NCBI GenBank assembly: GCA_028753945.1
Contig: JAPNXP010000002.1
Location: 13,888,001-13,952,000 of the forward strand
Length of the DNA: 64,000 bases
Reading direction: 5' to 3'
DNA from: Hexactinellida sp. DTS-2022
Taxonomy: Eukaryota; Porifera; Hexactinellida
Positions within the stretch are counted from its first letter, which is position 1; each line of letters opens with the position of its first letter. The notes under the pieces are model-generated. The model was not told where the DNA came from and did no database searches. It worked only from the letters and a program-made list of their open reading frames with translations. Both the position numbers and the translations under genes were made by a program. This document shows positions 44,076-54,889 of this stretch, in pieces.

Positions 44076-44574
44076 ATATAGTAATTATATTAGTATTCGA
44101 GGCCAGCGGTATTTCCTTCCGCCGGCCTTGGGCATCAAAACCTTGAAGGCCACGTTATTGTAAATTAAATTTTAGATCTGATCATTCAAAATGTAGTGGT
44201 AAAAATATCGGTCCGGCCATGGCCTGCCCTGGTATTATTAAAATAAATAAAAAAGTAGCTAAAAGGCAAATAAAATAAATAACTCACTTGAATTGGAAGA
44301 ATCGACTTGGAGGAATAAAGAAGAGAGCAGAAATTGAAATGAGAAGAAAATGGAAATGAGAAATATGCTGTAAAGTCAAAAAGATCTTTGAAAAAAAAGT
44401 GAAAAGTGTTTTGAAAAAATGAAAAAAAATGAGGAAAATCAAGTAGAAGAAAGGCGTGTACCATTTATAGTGAGAAATAATTGAATTATAAACAAAGGAT
44501 ATAATAAATTCTGATCAATAGTTATTAGACAACATATTCTGCATTGTGAATACAGGATAGGTATACTAATCATC
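44076..44574. other. Intergenic sequence with a diverged CCGCCGGCC element
   Basis: GAGGCCAGCGGTATTTCCTT then CCGCCGGCC (about 44099-44127) and GGTCCGGCCATGGCCTGCCC (about 44211) look like ends of a CAGGGCCGGCGG-type element. About 44280-44460 is purine-rich on the plus strand and gives a spurious Phe-rich frame on the minus strand. Confidence 0.4.
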
Positions 44575-45265
44575 ATTGTAAGCCGATTTTAGTCAAATTT
44601 ATGTTAAAATATTTTTTCAAAAATGAATATTTTGTTTTGAAATTTAGATGACACGATGTCCCAAGTGAGATATATATGTGGTTAAAATGAAAATTTGATA
44701 AAATGAATAGTTTTTGAGTTTTTATGGAAAAACCGAGGTCTAAATTTGAGCGAAAATTGCTGAGTCATCTTAAGGAATTTTGACATTTTGGGATTATATA
44801 TGGGTTGTCCCAACTCTCATCTTTCCGCTGATGTGAAATTTTTTCACGTACAGCGTAAACTTTTTGAGTTATTAGCATAAACGTGAGGTCTGCGAATCCG
44901 CCGATAAGATCATGAAATTTATTTTAGTGAAATTTATGTTAAAAATATTTTTTCAAAAATGAATAATTTGTTTTGAAATTTAGATGACACGATGTCCCAA
45001 ATGAGATATATATGTGGTTAAAAGGAAAATTTGATAAAATGAATAGTTTTTGAGTTTTTATGGAAAAACCGAGGTCTAAATTTGAGCGGAAATTGCTGAG
45101 TCATCTTAAGGAATTTTGACATTTTGGGATTATATATGGGTTGTCCCAACTCTAATCTTTCCGCTGATGTGAAATTTTTTCACGTACAGCGTAAACTTTT
45201 TGAGTTATTAGCATAAACGTGAGGTTTGCGAATCCGCTGCTGAATCCGCTGCTAAGATAACACTC
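44575..45265 (+). repeat. Tandem pair of the GGTCTAAATTTGAGC dispersed repeat
   Basis: Two direct copies (about 44575-44910 and 44911-45265), each with TTTTTTCAAAAATGAATA, TTAGATGACACGATGTCCC, AAAACCGAGGTCTAAATTTG, GATTATATATGGGTTGTCCC and GAATCCGC. They are very similar to each other and in opposite orientation to 41322-41690 across the 399-residue gene. Confidence 0.85.
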
Positions 45266-45374
45266 GTGGTGTGAACTTTCTTTGGTAACTCACATTTTCA
45301 ATTTGAGTAAAACTGTTAAATCTATTCTGTTGTTTCAACTTGATTTAATTACAGTAAAAATTTTTTTCTAACTA

Positions 45375-45474
45375 CAGTCGACTCCGCTTAATAGAGCCAC
45401 CGGTTAATCGGTTTCTCCGCTTAATCGGGTCAAACCAACCTGGTCCCGAGGTGGCTCTATTAATGAGTTGACTG
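45375..45474. mobile_element. 100-bp TA-flanked mariner/pogo-like MITE
   Basis: CAGTCGACTCCGCTTAATAG and CTCTATTAATGAGTTGACTG are inverted ends, flanked by TA on both sides (45373-45374 and 45475-45476). Internal AACCGGTTAATCGG-type motifs. The family has relatives at 57011-57292 and 20638-20715. Confidence 0.85.
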
Positions 45475-45570
45475 TAATTATTTATTCTAAAAAACAAACA
45501 TGATTTCAACCTAAATACTTCAATATATTGTTGTTCAATGTATAAGCGAAATAAATCATTTATAGTAGAT

Positions 45571-45715
45571 CATTGCCGGCGCCACGTATTATGTGGTGTG
45601 GGTGTAGTGGGTGTCACTGTATAGTCTAGTGGGTGTCACTGTCCAAGCACCGCTTCATTTCCTTGAGGCAGTGGGTGTCCGGACACCCAGGACACCCCCG
45701 GTGGCGCCGGCCCTG
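45571..45715. mobile_element. CAGGGCCGGCGCCACC MITE, copy 2 (opposite orientation)
   Basis: CATTGCCGGCGCCACG and GGTGGCGCCGGCCCTG ends; the interior is the inverse of 28464-28599 with only small differences (GTCCAAGCACCGCTTCATTT; GTGGGTGTCACTGT twice). High similarity suggests recent activity. Confidence 0.85.
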
Positions 45716-45949
45716 CTAAGATGGTTAAACCATAATTCCAATGACAGATTTTAGGCTAAGGCTGTTACCAAACTGAATAGGAATTCTAACGAGAAATCTA
45801 ATTTGATTATTCGATTACACGCAATAACCTAAATCACAAACAAGATAATACTAATACTGAAGTTCACTAATACAACTAAAGGGTGGGTTAGAACTTCATA
45901 GTTCGCTTATCAATATTCAAATCACCACTTCCCCTTTTGGTCACAGGAG

Positions 45950-47180
45950 GGTCTTTCAAGTGTAGGAAATATTTATCCCGGATTCCCATAGACAGCCTAT
46001 CCCACATGACGATTCCCTTGTGTAATTGAGCGGGTTTCTGACTCTGCTCAGGTAACTTCGGATTTCACCTTGAGTGTCGTCCATTGATCCTGAACTATCA
46101 GCAACGCTAGTCTCTAATAAAGTCCCTCCGTTCCCTGCGCTTTCTAAATTTGAGACCTCGTACTTAGGATCAGTGGATATGATGACCCCTGTTGATTCCT
46201 CCGGGGTTTCATGCTCTTGATCATTAGGTGATGGTAAACTCGTGAATATTCCTTGCATCTATCTAGAATCCTAGATGTACCCATTTATTCTTGTGTAGTG
46301 TGTATCGTCTCCTATATTCCTGTTCCTTACTTCCTTTTGTATTCGAATTTTGACATCTTGGCCTACCCGATCCGTTATTTCATAAGGTCCGTCATATCTG
46401 GGATCCTGGGAGTGGTATATCGCGTTGTTTCGATGCATTATTATGTCTCCCTTCAATATACTGACCTAACTCTCCCCTTATTACGCAGTTCCCTGGATCT
46501 CTCGAGGGATAACTTATGGTTACATTCTCTTCTGCGATAGCATTCAGTACGGTTTGCTTTTTCAAATTGTCTAAGTACTCGCCATGTGGATTGCGATATC
46601 CCAACTCCATGCCCTCACACCAGGCATCAATCAGAGAGCGTCGTTGTCTCTCGTAGGTCAAGCATAAAAGGGGATATCCGGCTAAAATCCGCTAGATGCA
46701 TTATAATTATCCATTCAATTACAACGAAAGCTAACCTCTTTGAGGAGAGCGGACCATGAGCACTTGGATAGATGACCCAACATGAACTCAAGATTACCTA
46801 CTTAACTAGTGCTACTTTGCGTCCGCCATGTCATCGCACTGTGGATGGTAAGGAACCGTGTGGCGCTTATCGATACCAAGGGGTTTGCAGAATCCCGGTA
46901 TTATTCGCCATCTAACTGTGAACCCTGATCTGTCACAATGATCTCTGGAACGCCGTGCCCATATATACAATGCAGTCACCACGCTCTCGTATGTTCTATC
47001 GTGGAGGTGGTATCAGCTCGTCCAATCGGGAAACAAATCTACCATCAAGAGGAAATACCGAAACTCGTCGTTAGCCCAGGGCAGAATACCTATATCTACT
47101 CCGACAACCGCACCAGTGTAATCTTGCCCCCAAACCATTGACTCTTCTGGACATTTAGGTCTGTTCGAAGGTTTGAAACG
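45950..47180 (-). pseudogene. Ty3/gypsy-like integrase remnant
   Basis: On the minus strand, 47141-46830 reads in broken frames VGVDIGILPWANDEFRYFLL then MVDLFPDW and, further on, KPLGIDKRHTVPYHPQCD, resembling the first Asp and the LG..K..T.PYHPQ.DG region of a gypsy integrase. About 46661-46560 (RRSLIDAWCEGMELGYRNPH) resembles the stretch after the core, and 46456-46271 (DPRYDGPYEITDRVGQDVKI) is the typical integrase C-terminal segment. 46258-45956 is an open tail rich in Ser, Glu and Thr. Stops and frameshifts show it is dead; no LTRs were found. Same strand as the 2782-3357 remnant, but not shown to be the same family. Confidence 0.7.
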
Positions 47181-47352
47181 CTGGCATACCATATAGTAGG
47201 GTAAAAAACTAAGATTCAGTGACCAACCTCTGGCTAGTTAAGTTTTATGCCTGATTATGATACTTTAGGGTATATCTCGCGATTTAGCTCCCATACCGGT
47301 CTCGAAAATTTGGGAAAACTTTTTTATAGCGACAAATTCAAAGGGCCTCCGG

Positions 47353-47956
47353 CAGGCTTGTCAAAAGGTCCCGCATTGTCAGGTCAGGTCTCATACAATA
47401 TTTACGGTCAGGTCAGGTCAGGTCTTGGTGGAAAAAAATTCATACAGGTCAGGTCAGGTCAGGTCAGGTCAGGTCTTTCACATTCTCAGGTCAATTTCAG
47501 GTCATTTTCAGGTCAAGTTCAGGTCATTTCAGGTCAATTTCAGGTCATTTCAGGTCATTTCAGGTCAATTTCAGGTCATTTCAGCAGGGCTTTCATGAGT
47601 CACCGAGTCAACTGACTCGCGTCACCGAGAAATCTGACTCGTGACAAAATTCAGTGACTCGAGTCTGACTCGATGACTCGTAGTGACTCGCGAGTCATCG
47701 AGTCAATCAAATGAAAAGCCCTGAATTTCAGGTCAATTTCAGGTCATTTCAGGTCAATTTCAGGTCAATTCAGGTCAAAAAAGTTCAGGTCAGGTCAGGT
47801 CAGGTCAGGTCAGGTCAGGTCAGGTCAGGTCAGGTCAAAATCATGCAAAATTAGGTTCAGGTTAGGTCAGGTCAGGTCAAGGCATTCAGAAAATAGGTTC
47901 AGGTCACTCAAAGGTCAGGTCAGGTCAGGTCATGACCTGACCTTTTGACAAGCCTG
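47353..47956. mobile_element. hAT-type element filled with CAGGT repeats, 8-bp TSD GCCTCCGG
   Basis: CAGGCTTGTCAAAAGGTC and GACCTTTTGACAAGCCTG are perfect inverses, flanked by exact 8-bp repeats GCCTCCGG (47345-47352 and 47957-47964). Nearly the whole interior is direct AGGTC units, as CAGGTCAGGTCAGGT or CAGGTCATTTCAGGTCAATT. The related 51655-52490 element gives the unoccupied site. A GACTC-filled MITE is nested. The open frame at 47247-47615 is the repeat read through. Confidence 0.92.
47585..47723. mobile_element. hAT-like MITE filled with GACTCG repeats, nested in the CAGGT element
   Basis: CAGGGCTTTCATGAGTCACC on the left and CAAATGAAAAGCCCTG on the right are inverted ends. The interior is GAGTC/GACTC units. 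The flanking 8-mers CATTTCAG and AATTTCAG match at 7 of 8, though the host is itself repetitive. Confidence 0.8.
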
Positions 47957-48195
47957 GCCTCCGGCAATCATTTTGAAAAATTAAGGCGAGATTAGAGTGT
48001 TTTGACTATACAAAAATTAAAAAATCCAGTCAATTTACGTCAAAATTGTGATAATTATATTTATAAAGTGGTCGAATAAAACGATTATGGGTCATTTTTT
48101 TTGCTTCGTCACCCCATGTGAGATCCCCAAGAGAGTCAAAGTGCTAAATTTAGGTCTATTACCGAGATTTACATGGAGACCATAGACTACTTTCA

Positions 48196-48740
48196 TAAAG
48201 GACTGTAGGCTGCCAGCTCGGGTCCTGGAACTTGGGTCCATTGTGTCTTATTGATATCTCGTAATCCGCTAATGCTAGATACAGGAAATGTATTATTGTC
48301 GTATAGGAACTTAGGAAGTCCATTGGTCATATTGCCTTATCTAAAATATTTGTGGAATGTGAGTTTTTCGGTTTTCACACCTTTTCCATATATGGTAATA
48401 ATCTCAAATTCTCGACTTCAGCTAGAGTTAGACAGAAGATAAGAAATGTATTATTGTCGAATAGGAAGTCACATGTAAGGAAGATATTGGCATGTGGACT
48501 ATCACTAATTAGCAGTGCTCGACAAATTATTTGGTTTGTTGGCATTAGCCACCAAAAATCTTTCTTAAGCCTCCAAATTTTGCCTTTGGAGACATAACTA
48601 ATCCGCCATTTGTGGATTATTTGACCATGTGTAGAATAGATTTTTTGTTGCATAATTTGTTATTAATATTAGTGTTGTTTTACGGCATTTGTAGTTTGTT
48701 AAGCCATCAGTGGTTTGTTAAACCAGCCATGTTTACCGTT
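48196..48740 (+). repeat. Dispersed repeat unit, copy 1
   Basis: Shares a long direct match with 54248-54830: GGACTGTAGGCTGCCAGCTC, TCGTAATCCGCTAATGCTA, TTTGTGGAATGTGAGTTTTT, GCAGTGCTCGACAAATTA. It ends with a truncated copy of the CAGTGCTCGACAAATT element that is complete at 54594-54889. Open frames in it are not genes. Confidence 0.75.
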
Positions 48741-49166
48741 TTAAACTGTGGGAGGTCCAACTGGCTGCTTTCCACCTTTTACAGTCGCCCAAACAATTCA
48801 AAATGTGATTCACACACAAATATTTTTCTTCTATCTTTGAGACTCCCTGGATTATTTGGCATTCCCTCAATCCACCTATTCCGTTCATTTTAATCAGTAT
48901 GAAAACGGAGTATAAACTATTGCCCACCTATATAATTTTACCCTGCACAATGCTTTGGCATAATTCGTATCCTGATGTCAGTCTCTCAGACGCTTCAAGT
49001 TGCGTGAATGAAACTGATAAACAAAATATTATTATAAAATTAATAATCAAAGGTGGTTCAACAAATGTCAATAGATCAATATTAGTCAAAAATCCATAAC
49101 TAACATAATTTCCTAAATTTATACATCGATGCCAAATAATCATTCTGGCTCTTTTATAATCTCTAC
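48741..49166. other. AT-rich intergenic sequence
   Basis: No recognised repeat or gene; several short overlapping open frames on both strands without domain similarity. Confidence 0.35.
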
Positions 49167-50378
49167 CATGGCCTACTATATACACGGCTACACATGCTGC
49201 CGAATCATCAGAAAAAATAAGATTACAGTTTTGTAATTTTATTCTAAGCTAAACTATGCTTCCTATTGGCATAATTTGCATTGTATATTGGGTAATCAAC
49301 CATTGCGAGTCCAATGGAACCACTTTTGAGAATCTCAGATTTGTCGTTAAGCTGTTTAGGCGCCATTTAATGCTGACACCACAAATATACTATATATACA
49401 ATTCGAGTCCAAAATAACTACGAGAAAATGAAAATATTTTACTGATGTACTTTGTATACATTTTTCGAATATATAATGAGAATGAATTTATATAAACCAG
49501 CAATTATATACGTTTTATGGACGAAAATAGTAAGTTGTAACTCGGCTACTACTTGTATTTTAGCATGTGGTTGGTTTACAAATTTTTAGAATTTTTAGAA
49601 TGTCGCCATTTTGTGATTTAGTAGCCTTTGGGGTATGAAATAAATCCTTATTTTAGTATTCCTGTTATTTAATTATTAAAAAGTAGGAAGAAAATGAAAT
49701 TTATGTTATTTGAATTTTTTTGCATTTTAGCATAAATTGTTACCGTAACCATTAAATGGCGCCTAAACACCTTAACCACAATTATCATATTCTCAAAACT
49801 GGTTCCATTGGACTCGCAATGGTTGATTATCACAATGTGACAAAATATTTTAAAAATTTCGTTCCTGGGTTGCAAGTGATATTTCCTAATTCCTTACACA
49901 TGTAAAGCATTCAAAACTACTTTTCTTCTCTTCTAACTTTGCTTTTGTCATGTTGACAATGACATTAATAAATTTACCGAAATGTCTCACTTTTGATGCA
50001 GCTGTTATACTTTTGAATTGCTTTAGTACAGAGAGATTATATTCATGTTGCACTATGATATTTCTAATTAATGGGAAAAAAAGTTGATAATACCAGTGAT
50101 TTTTTATTGTAGATTTGTAAATTAAGAAATTTGTTTCATTGAGTAAAATCAAAGTCCTGATGTTGTTATCTCAAGATTCTATCCTTTTAGAGTATAAGGA
50201 ATTAGGATATTTCTACTGATAGCCAGGAATTTTTTTTTGTCACATTGTGTTACCCCATATATAATGCAAATTATGCCAATAGGAAGCATAGTTTAGCTTA
50301 GAATAAAATTACAAAACTGGACTCTTATTTTTTCTGATGATTCGGCAGCATGTGTAGCCGTGTATATAGTAGGCCATG
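49167..50378. mobile_element. Long-TIR foldback element, copy E, with nested element
   Basis: Outside CATGGCCTACTATATACACG, inside TTTAGGCGCCATTTAATG, with the right arm inverse from 49755. The loop (49390-49750) matches the loop of copy C in reverse orientation. A 419-bp element (49831-50249) interrupts the right arm. The flanks TCTCTAC and ACTGGAC do not match, so no duplication is visible. Confidence 0.85.
49831..50249. mobile_element. 419-bp element with CACAATGTGACA ends nested in foldback copy E
   Basis: CACAATGTGACAAAA and TTTTTGTCACATTGTG are inverted ends. Other foldback copies have GATTACCCC at this point; here it is GATTAT before and TTACCCC after, giving a short TTA-like duplication. 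A minus-strand frame of 88 codons inside has no recognisable domain. Confidence 0.7.
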
Positions 50379-50654
50379 ACTGGACTTAACACTAAAATCT
50401 TATAGTTAACTTAACCGAGTTTATTAGAAATATTACTGCTAGGCCCCGACAAATTAGACTCTAACGAAAAACCTTTATCAAATTGAGTTAATTAACCCTA
50501 AATCATGCAGCTTGCTGGTAGCCCCCGACCTGACTGGTAAGGGAAGTTGTCACAAACGATATAAATTGGATTTATGTTACCAAACTGAAAAGCAAGGCTA
50601 ATGAGAAATCTAATTTGAGTATTTGATTTGTATCGGTGTTCTATGCAATAATTA

Positions 50655-51099
50655 CAGAGATGCAGCGGTCCAGACCGGGACTGTACCGGACCGACCGGTC
50701 TCAGGTCGGTCCGGTCCGCTTGTTCTCAAGTGCGGTCTGGACCGGTCCAAATTAACGATATAACGGTCTGGACTCATCCTAGATTGGACAAACGATCAGG
50801 CTCAAATCCGTTATTTCCCATTGTTTACAAGCACATAAGTAATAAATATCTTATAAACACAAGTGGATATAATTATCCACTCTACTTTGCGGTCTGTAAC
50901 GGTCCAAATAAGGGATATAACGGTCTGAACCAGTACATCGGTCTGGACCGGTTCAACGATCTGGACCGGTTCATCGGTCTGGACCGATCCAGATCGATCC
51001 AATATTTTGATCATACGGTCTGGACCGATCTGGACTATCCATAAAAAGATCATGACGGTCCGGTCCGGTCCATGAAAATTCCGGACCGCTGCATCTCTG
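50655..51099. mobile_element. hAT-like element filled with GGTCTGGACCGGTC repeats
   Basis: CAGAGATGCAGCGGTCC and GGACCGCTGCATCTCTG are perfect inverses. The interior is largely GGTCYGGACCGGTY units in both orientations. The flanks share GCAATAA (GCAATAATTA before, GCAATAAAGA after). A half copy is in the phosphatase intron at about 15115-15200. Frames at 50730-51113 are repeat read-through. Confidence 0.8.
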
Positions 51100-51164
51100 G
51101 CAATAAAGAACAATTGAACAAATTGGAAGCTTGTTTAAATCATGCACCATATCTGAAATTGTTC

Positions 51165-52490
51165 AGGCCCCTCGGTATTTAATTCGCCAAATGAGAATAG
51201 AGTTGTTTTGAGTAGTATACTATAAATACTACCTGACTGAAAATTTCAGCTCAATCGGACTTCTAGTTTATGTGTACTAGCCCTTAGAACATCCTGAATG
51301 TACAGGGCACCACGGAAAGTAAATTTTTAAAAGCACCTTTCATTTAAAAGGCAATAGCCAATATTATACGACAGCAATAATGTTGTCATTGCTACTATGG
51401 TTTGTTTACATAGTTTCTTACGGAGTGAACCTAAATTTCCACAATGGTTATTCAAAAGTTGAAAAATTCAGGCCTTTGAAGTAAAAGATGCGAAAAATGT
51501 CTAGTCATTCTGCATATTTAAGTAAATTGCTTCGTCATCTTCCTGGGAGGTCACCAAATTTGTTTGAAGAAAAAAATAGGTTCACTCCCTATATTACTAT
51601 GTATATTAGCCATATTAAAAGTTTCAACTGATTCTGATATTTACTCATCCTACTAGTAATAGGGTCAAAATCTAAGATTCCGTGACCAACCTCGGCAAAT
51701 TAAGTTTTATGCCTGGTTCTGACTGATAATTAGGGGTATATCTCGTTCCCATGCCGTACTCTAAAATTGGGCAATCTTTTTATAGCGACAAATTCAAAGG
51801 GCCTCCATCCGGCAATCTTTTGAAAAATTAAGGGCCCTTTCTGCAATAACCTTTTAACTAGCTATGTAGTATGTCTCCATGTAAATCTCGGTAATAGACC
51901 TAAATTTACCACTTTTAATTTACAAAAATTCAGTCCATTGACGTCAAAATTGTGATAAAAGTGGGTGAAAAAACGATTATGGGTCAATTTTTCTGTGCTT
52001 CGTTCCCATGTGAGATCCTCAGAGTCAAAGTGCTAAATTTAGGTCTATTACCGAGATTTACATGGAGACATGCTACATTGCTAGTTAAAGGTTATTGCAT
52101 GTATATAAGATAAGATATGTTTCAAATCCCTTAAAAAATAGTTAAATAATGGACCTCCAATGGTGACAAATGACGTAGGAATCATCAAAAGGTTATTACA
52201 TTAAAAGTATATTCCCGATTGAGTTGAAATTTTCAGTACAGCTAGTACTTATTGTATACTGTTCAAAACACTCTATTCTCAATAGGGGCCTTAATTTTCA
52301 AAATGATTGCCGGAGGCCCTTCGAATTTGTCGCTATAAAAAAAATTGCCCATCATTTCGAGACCGGCATGGGAGCTTAAATCTTCATATATACCCCAAAG
52401 TATCAGAATCATGCATAAAACTTAACTTTCCGAGGTTTGTCACGGAATATTAGATTTTGACCGTACTATAGGGCAAAATTATTGACGCCA
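51165..52490. mobile_element. Foldback region with nested inverted repeats
   Basis: Three pairs of inverted segments: about 51170-51265 against 52200-52290 (CTATTCTC, ACTGAAAATTTCAG), 51655-51840 against 52290-52480 (TTTATAGCGACAAATTC; CGTGACCAACCTCGG), and 51850-51920 against 52020-52100 (CATGTAAATCTCGGTAATAG). Non-coding. It shares sequence with 47195-48180. Confidence 0.7.
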
Positions 52491-52620
52491 GGAGTAAGAA
52501 AGGCTATTTGACCTCCCACTATTATGACGGAATTTTCAAAGTGACTGATTAATTTGACTCGTTGTAGACAAACTAAATGACGCAAATCAGTTCATATAGC
52601 TTCAGTCTACTTAGCTATAG

Positions 52621-53012
52621 CAGCCTTGGGGCTGATTACTTTTATAATCCTAATCGATTGTAATCGATTACAACATTTCCTGTAATCTTAATCATAATCG
52701 TATCGTAATCACTCACTAGTAATTAGCTCCAGATCTCTTAAGTACTAGTATATATTCCCTATGGATTATTTAGATCCACTTGTATTTTGATTGTAGTCAA
52801 ATGATTCCAAATATGCACACGGGCCGTATTTTTCGTGCACATGAAACTCCGGGATTTGATCGGAACGATGGTAATTGCATCGTAAAGAATAGAAATTGCA
52901 ATCAATTGTGATCGATTACAACATTTCCTTAGTAATCATAATCAGACTTTTTTTGAAGGATGTAATCGTAATCGTGATCGTAATCACTCACTAGTAATCA
53001 CCCCCAGGTCTG
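52621..53012. mobile_element. hAT-like element with GTAATCGATTAC repeats
   Basis: CAGCCTTGGGGCTGATTAC on the left and GTAATCACCCCCAGGTCTG on the right. Both flanks of the interior carry TAATCGATTACAACATTTCC and GTAATCACTCACTAGTAAT. The flanks GCTATAG and GCTAAAG are similar. Related in end sequence and motif to 61784-62231. Confidence 0.7.
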
Positions 53013-53044
53013 GCTAAAGGCATACTAACTATTCTAAGTGAATA

Positions 53045-53216
53045 CAGTCGAAATCGGATTATTTTGTTTTATCGGAATATTTTGTCCTAATATTCGAGGA
53101 AAATTATGATATATATACCATTTTGCATGGATATCCCACCGGGTTTATTTGTCTTATCGGATTATTTGTCGAATTATCCATGAAAAGAATTGGACAAAAT
53201 AATCCGATTTCGACTG
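53045..53216. mobile_element. 172-bp TA-flanked mariner-like MITE
   Basis: CAGTCGAAATCGGATTATTT and its inverse AATAATCCGATTTCGACTG, flanked by TA on both sides (53043-53044 and 53217-53218). The interior has CGGATTATTTGTC units. Confidence 0.9.
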
Positions 53217-53496
53217 TACAGTTAAGTACTAGTGCATTTGGGTTTTGGATAGGGTCGATAATTTTGGCTACTATATGTCCAAACTGAAATAATGTGAATT
53301 TGTTTTTCCTACCACTCCAAAAGTAATGTCCGATTTTCTTGAGATTTTTGGCATTTTGGTATTTTTTCGCATTTTATTACAAATTTATGAACATCTATAC
53401 GTACTGTGTATATGTTATGGATGTTGTCAATCGGGAGATTTTGGCGATTTACCATTTATGGCTTCAGATGTTTATAATTATGGTTTCTATTATATA

Positions 53497-53987
53497 CAGT
53501 GTAACCTTGCTAACCGGGGCCTCGATAACCGGGGAGCGGGGAATTCTTTTTTTGATTTCGTCGTTTAATATACAAATGACTCTCTCTAACCGGGGAATTG
53601 CCCTAAGCGGGGAATGGGGAATGTGATCTGGTTACGACTTCGTATATTCCTTTAAATCCTAACCTCGCTAAACGGGGAATTTATAACATAAGTCGAGATG
53701 AATAGTATTATTACAGTGTCTTACTAATAGTACTTTACTTAATACAAACAATCATTCTAATGGTTTCCTAAATCTGAAAGTTTCTAGAATACAAATAAGC
53801 TACACGGCTAATTAGAATTTCCGAAAAAGTATGTGATGCTTGCCTGCTTAAGTGTGCTAAAATATAAGTTTCAATAGAAAGTCAAGACCATAGGAAAATC
53901 AATAAATAGAGACACCCTCTAACCGGGGACTGGGGAATAACTTCAAAATCTGTAGTCCCAAATTCCCCGGTTAGCGAGGTTACACTG
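53497..53987. mobile_element. 491-bp TA-flanked mariner/pogo-like element
   Basis: CAGTGTAACCTTGCTAACCG and CGGTTAGCGAGGTTACACTG are inverted, flanked by TA (53495-53496 and 53988-53989). Internal CTAACCGGGGA motifs recur. It splits the left arm of the 53290-56170 foldback. Two overlapping plus-strand frames are spurious. Confidence 0.88.
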
Positions 53988-54247
53988 TAATACATATATA
54001 TTATTAGTAGCAAACTTTTAGTTTAGTTATCTAATTTATATTTACGTAGATAATTAACCTGCAAATACAAAGGTTTATCTTGTATATTTCAATATATTCT
54101 CACTAAATTTTTTGTCCTTAATTGATTGAGGAACTGGTAAGAGCTACAGACTTTGCATGGGTGTTCGAAATACCCATCTATAAACAACTTATAATATCTA
54201 AGAAAAGTATCAACGATTTTTGTTCGTTTGTTTTTTTGTTTTGTTTT

Positions 54248-54830
54248 AACCATAGACTACTTTAATAAAGGACTGTAGGCTGCCAGCTCGGGTCCTGGAA
54301 CTTGGGTCCATTGTGTCTTATTGTCAGTTATTGATATCTCGTAATCCGCTAATGCTAAACGCAGGAAATGTATTTTTGTCATATAGGAAGTCATATTTTG
54401 GGAGTCCATTGGTCATATTGCCTAATCTCAAATATTTGTGGAATGTGAGTTTTTCGATTTTCACACCTTTCCCATATATGGTAATAATCTCAAATTCTCG
54501 ACTTCGGTTAGGATTAGACATAAGAAATGTATTATTGTCGAATAGGAAGTCATATGTAAGGAAGATATTGACATATTTACTATCACTAATTAGCAGTGCT
54601 CGACAAATTAGGTGGTTTGTTAGCGTTAGCCACCAAAAATCTTTCTTAAGCCACCAAATTTTGCCTTTGGAGGCTTAACTAATCACCATTTGTGGATTAT
54701 TTGACTATGTGTAGATTATATTTTGTGTTGCATTATTTGTTATTAATATTAGTGTTGTTTTACGGAATCAGAAGTTTGTTATGCCATCAGTGGTTTGTTA
54801 AACCAGCCATTGTTTATTCTTTAGCCACCA
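54248..54830 (+). repeat. Dispersed repeat unit, copy 2
   Basis: Direct match of 48196-48740 (see there), including a duplicated ATGTATT(A/T)TTGTC..ATAGGAAGTC motif. It ends in the complete CAGTGCTCGACAAATT element. Confidence 0.75.
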
Positions 54831-54889
54831 TAAAAAGTGAGGTGGTGGCTTAATTAGTCACCATCAAAATTAAATTTTGTCGAGCACTG
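54594..54889. mobile_element. hAT-like element CAGTGCTCGACAAATT
   Basis: CAGTGCTCGACAAATTA and TAAATTTTGTCGAGCACTG are inverted; the flanks CACTAATTAG and CAGTAATTAG match at 9 of 10. TTAGCCACCA and GGTGGTGGCTTAATTAG motifs lie inside. A truncated copy is at 48515-48740. Confidence 0.7.

Larger units (their letters stand above)
47181..48195. repeat. Half of the TATAGCGACAAATTC-type repeat, split by the CAGGTC element
   Basis: About 47195-47352 and 47957-48180 together match 51655-52100 (TTTATAGCGACAAATTCAAA, GGGCCTCCGGCAATC, TATTACCGAGATTTACATGG). The CAGGTC-filled hAT element 47353-47956 is inserted between. Confidence 0.7.

Noticed and set aside
44186..44464. Phe-rich minus-strand frame of 92 codons
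   Set aside because: It is read from a purine-rich low-complexity tract and has no domain or signal beyond composition.
47247..47615. Plus-strand frame rich in Val-Arg-Ser-Gly repeats
   Set aside because: It is a read-through of the CAGGTC array inside a hAT-type element, not a protein-coding repeat gene.
47380..47955. Repeat array considered as a CRISPR or ordinary satellite
   Set aside because: Units are 5 bp without spacers, and the array is bounded by perfect TIRs and an 8-bp target duplication, so it is the interior of a transposon.
54313..54678. 121-codon frame also partly present at 48251-48442
   Set aside because: The similarity is at DNA level as part of a dispersed repeat that contains a MITE; the frame is not kept intact in the other copy.
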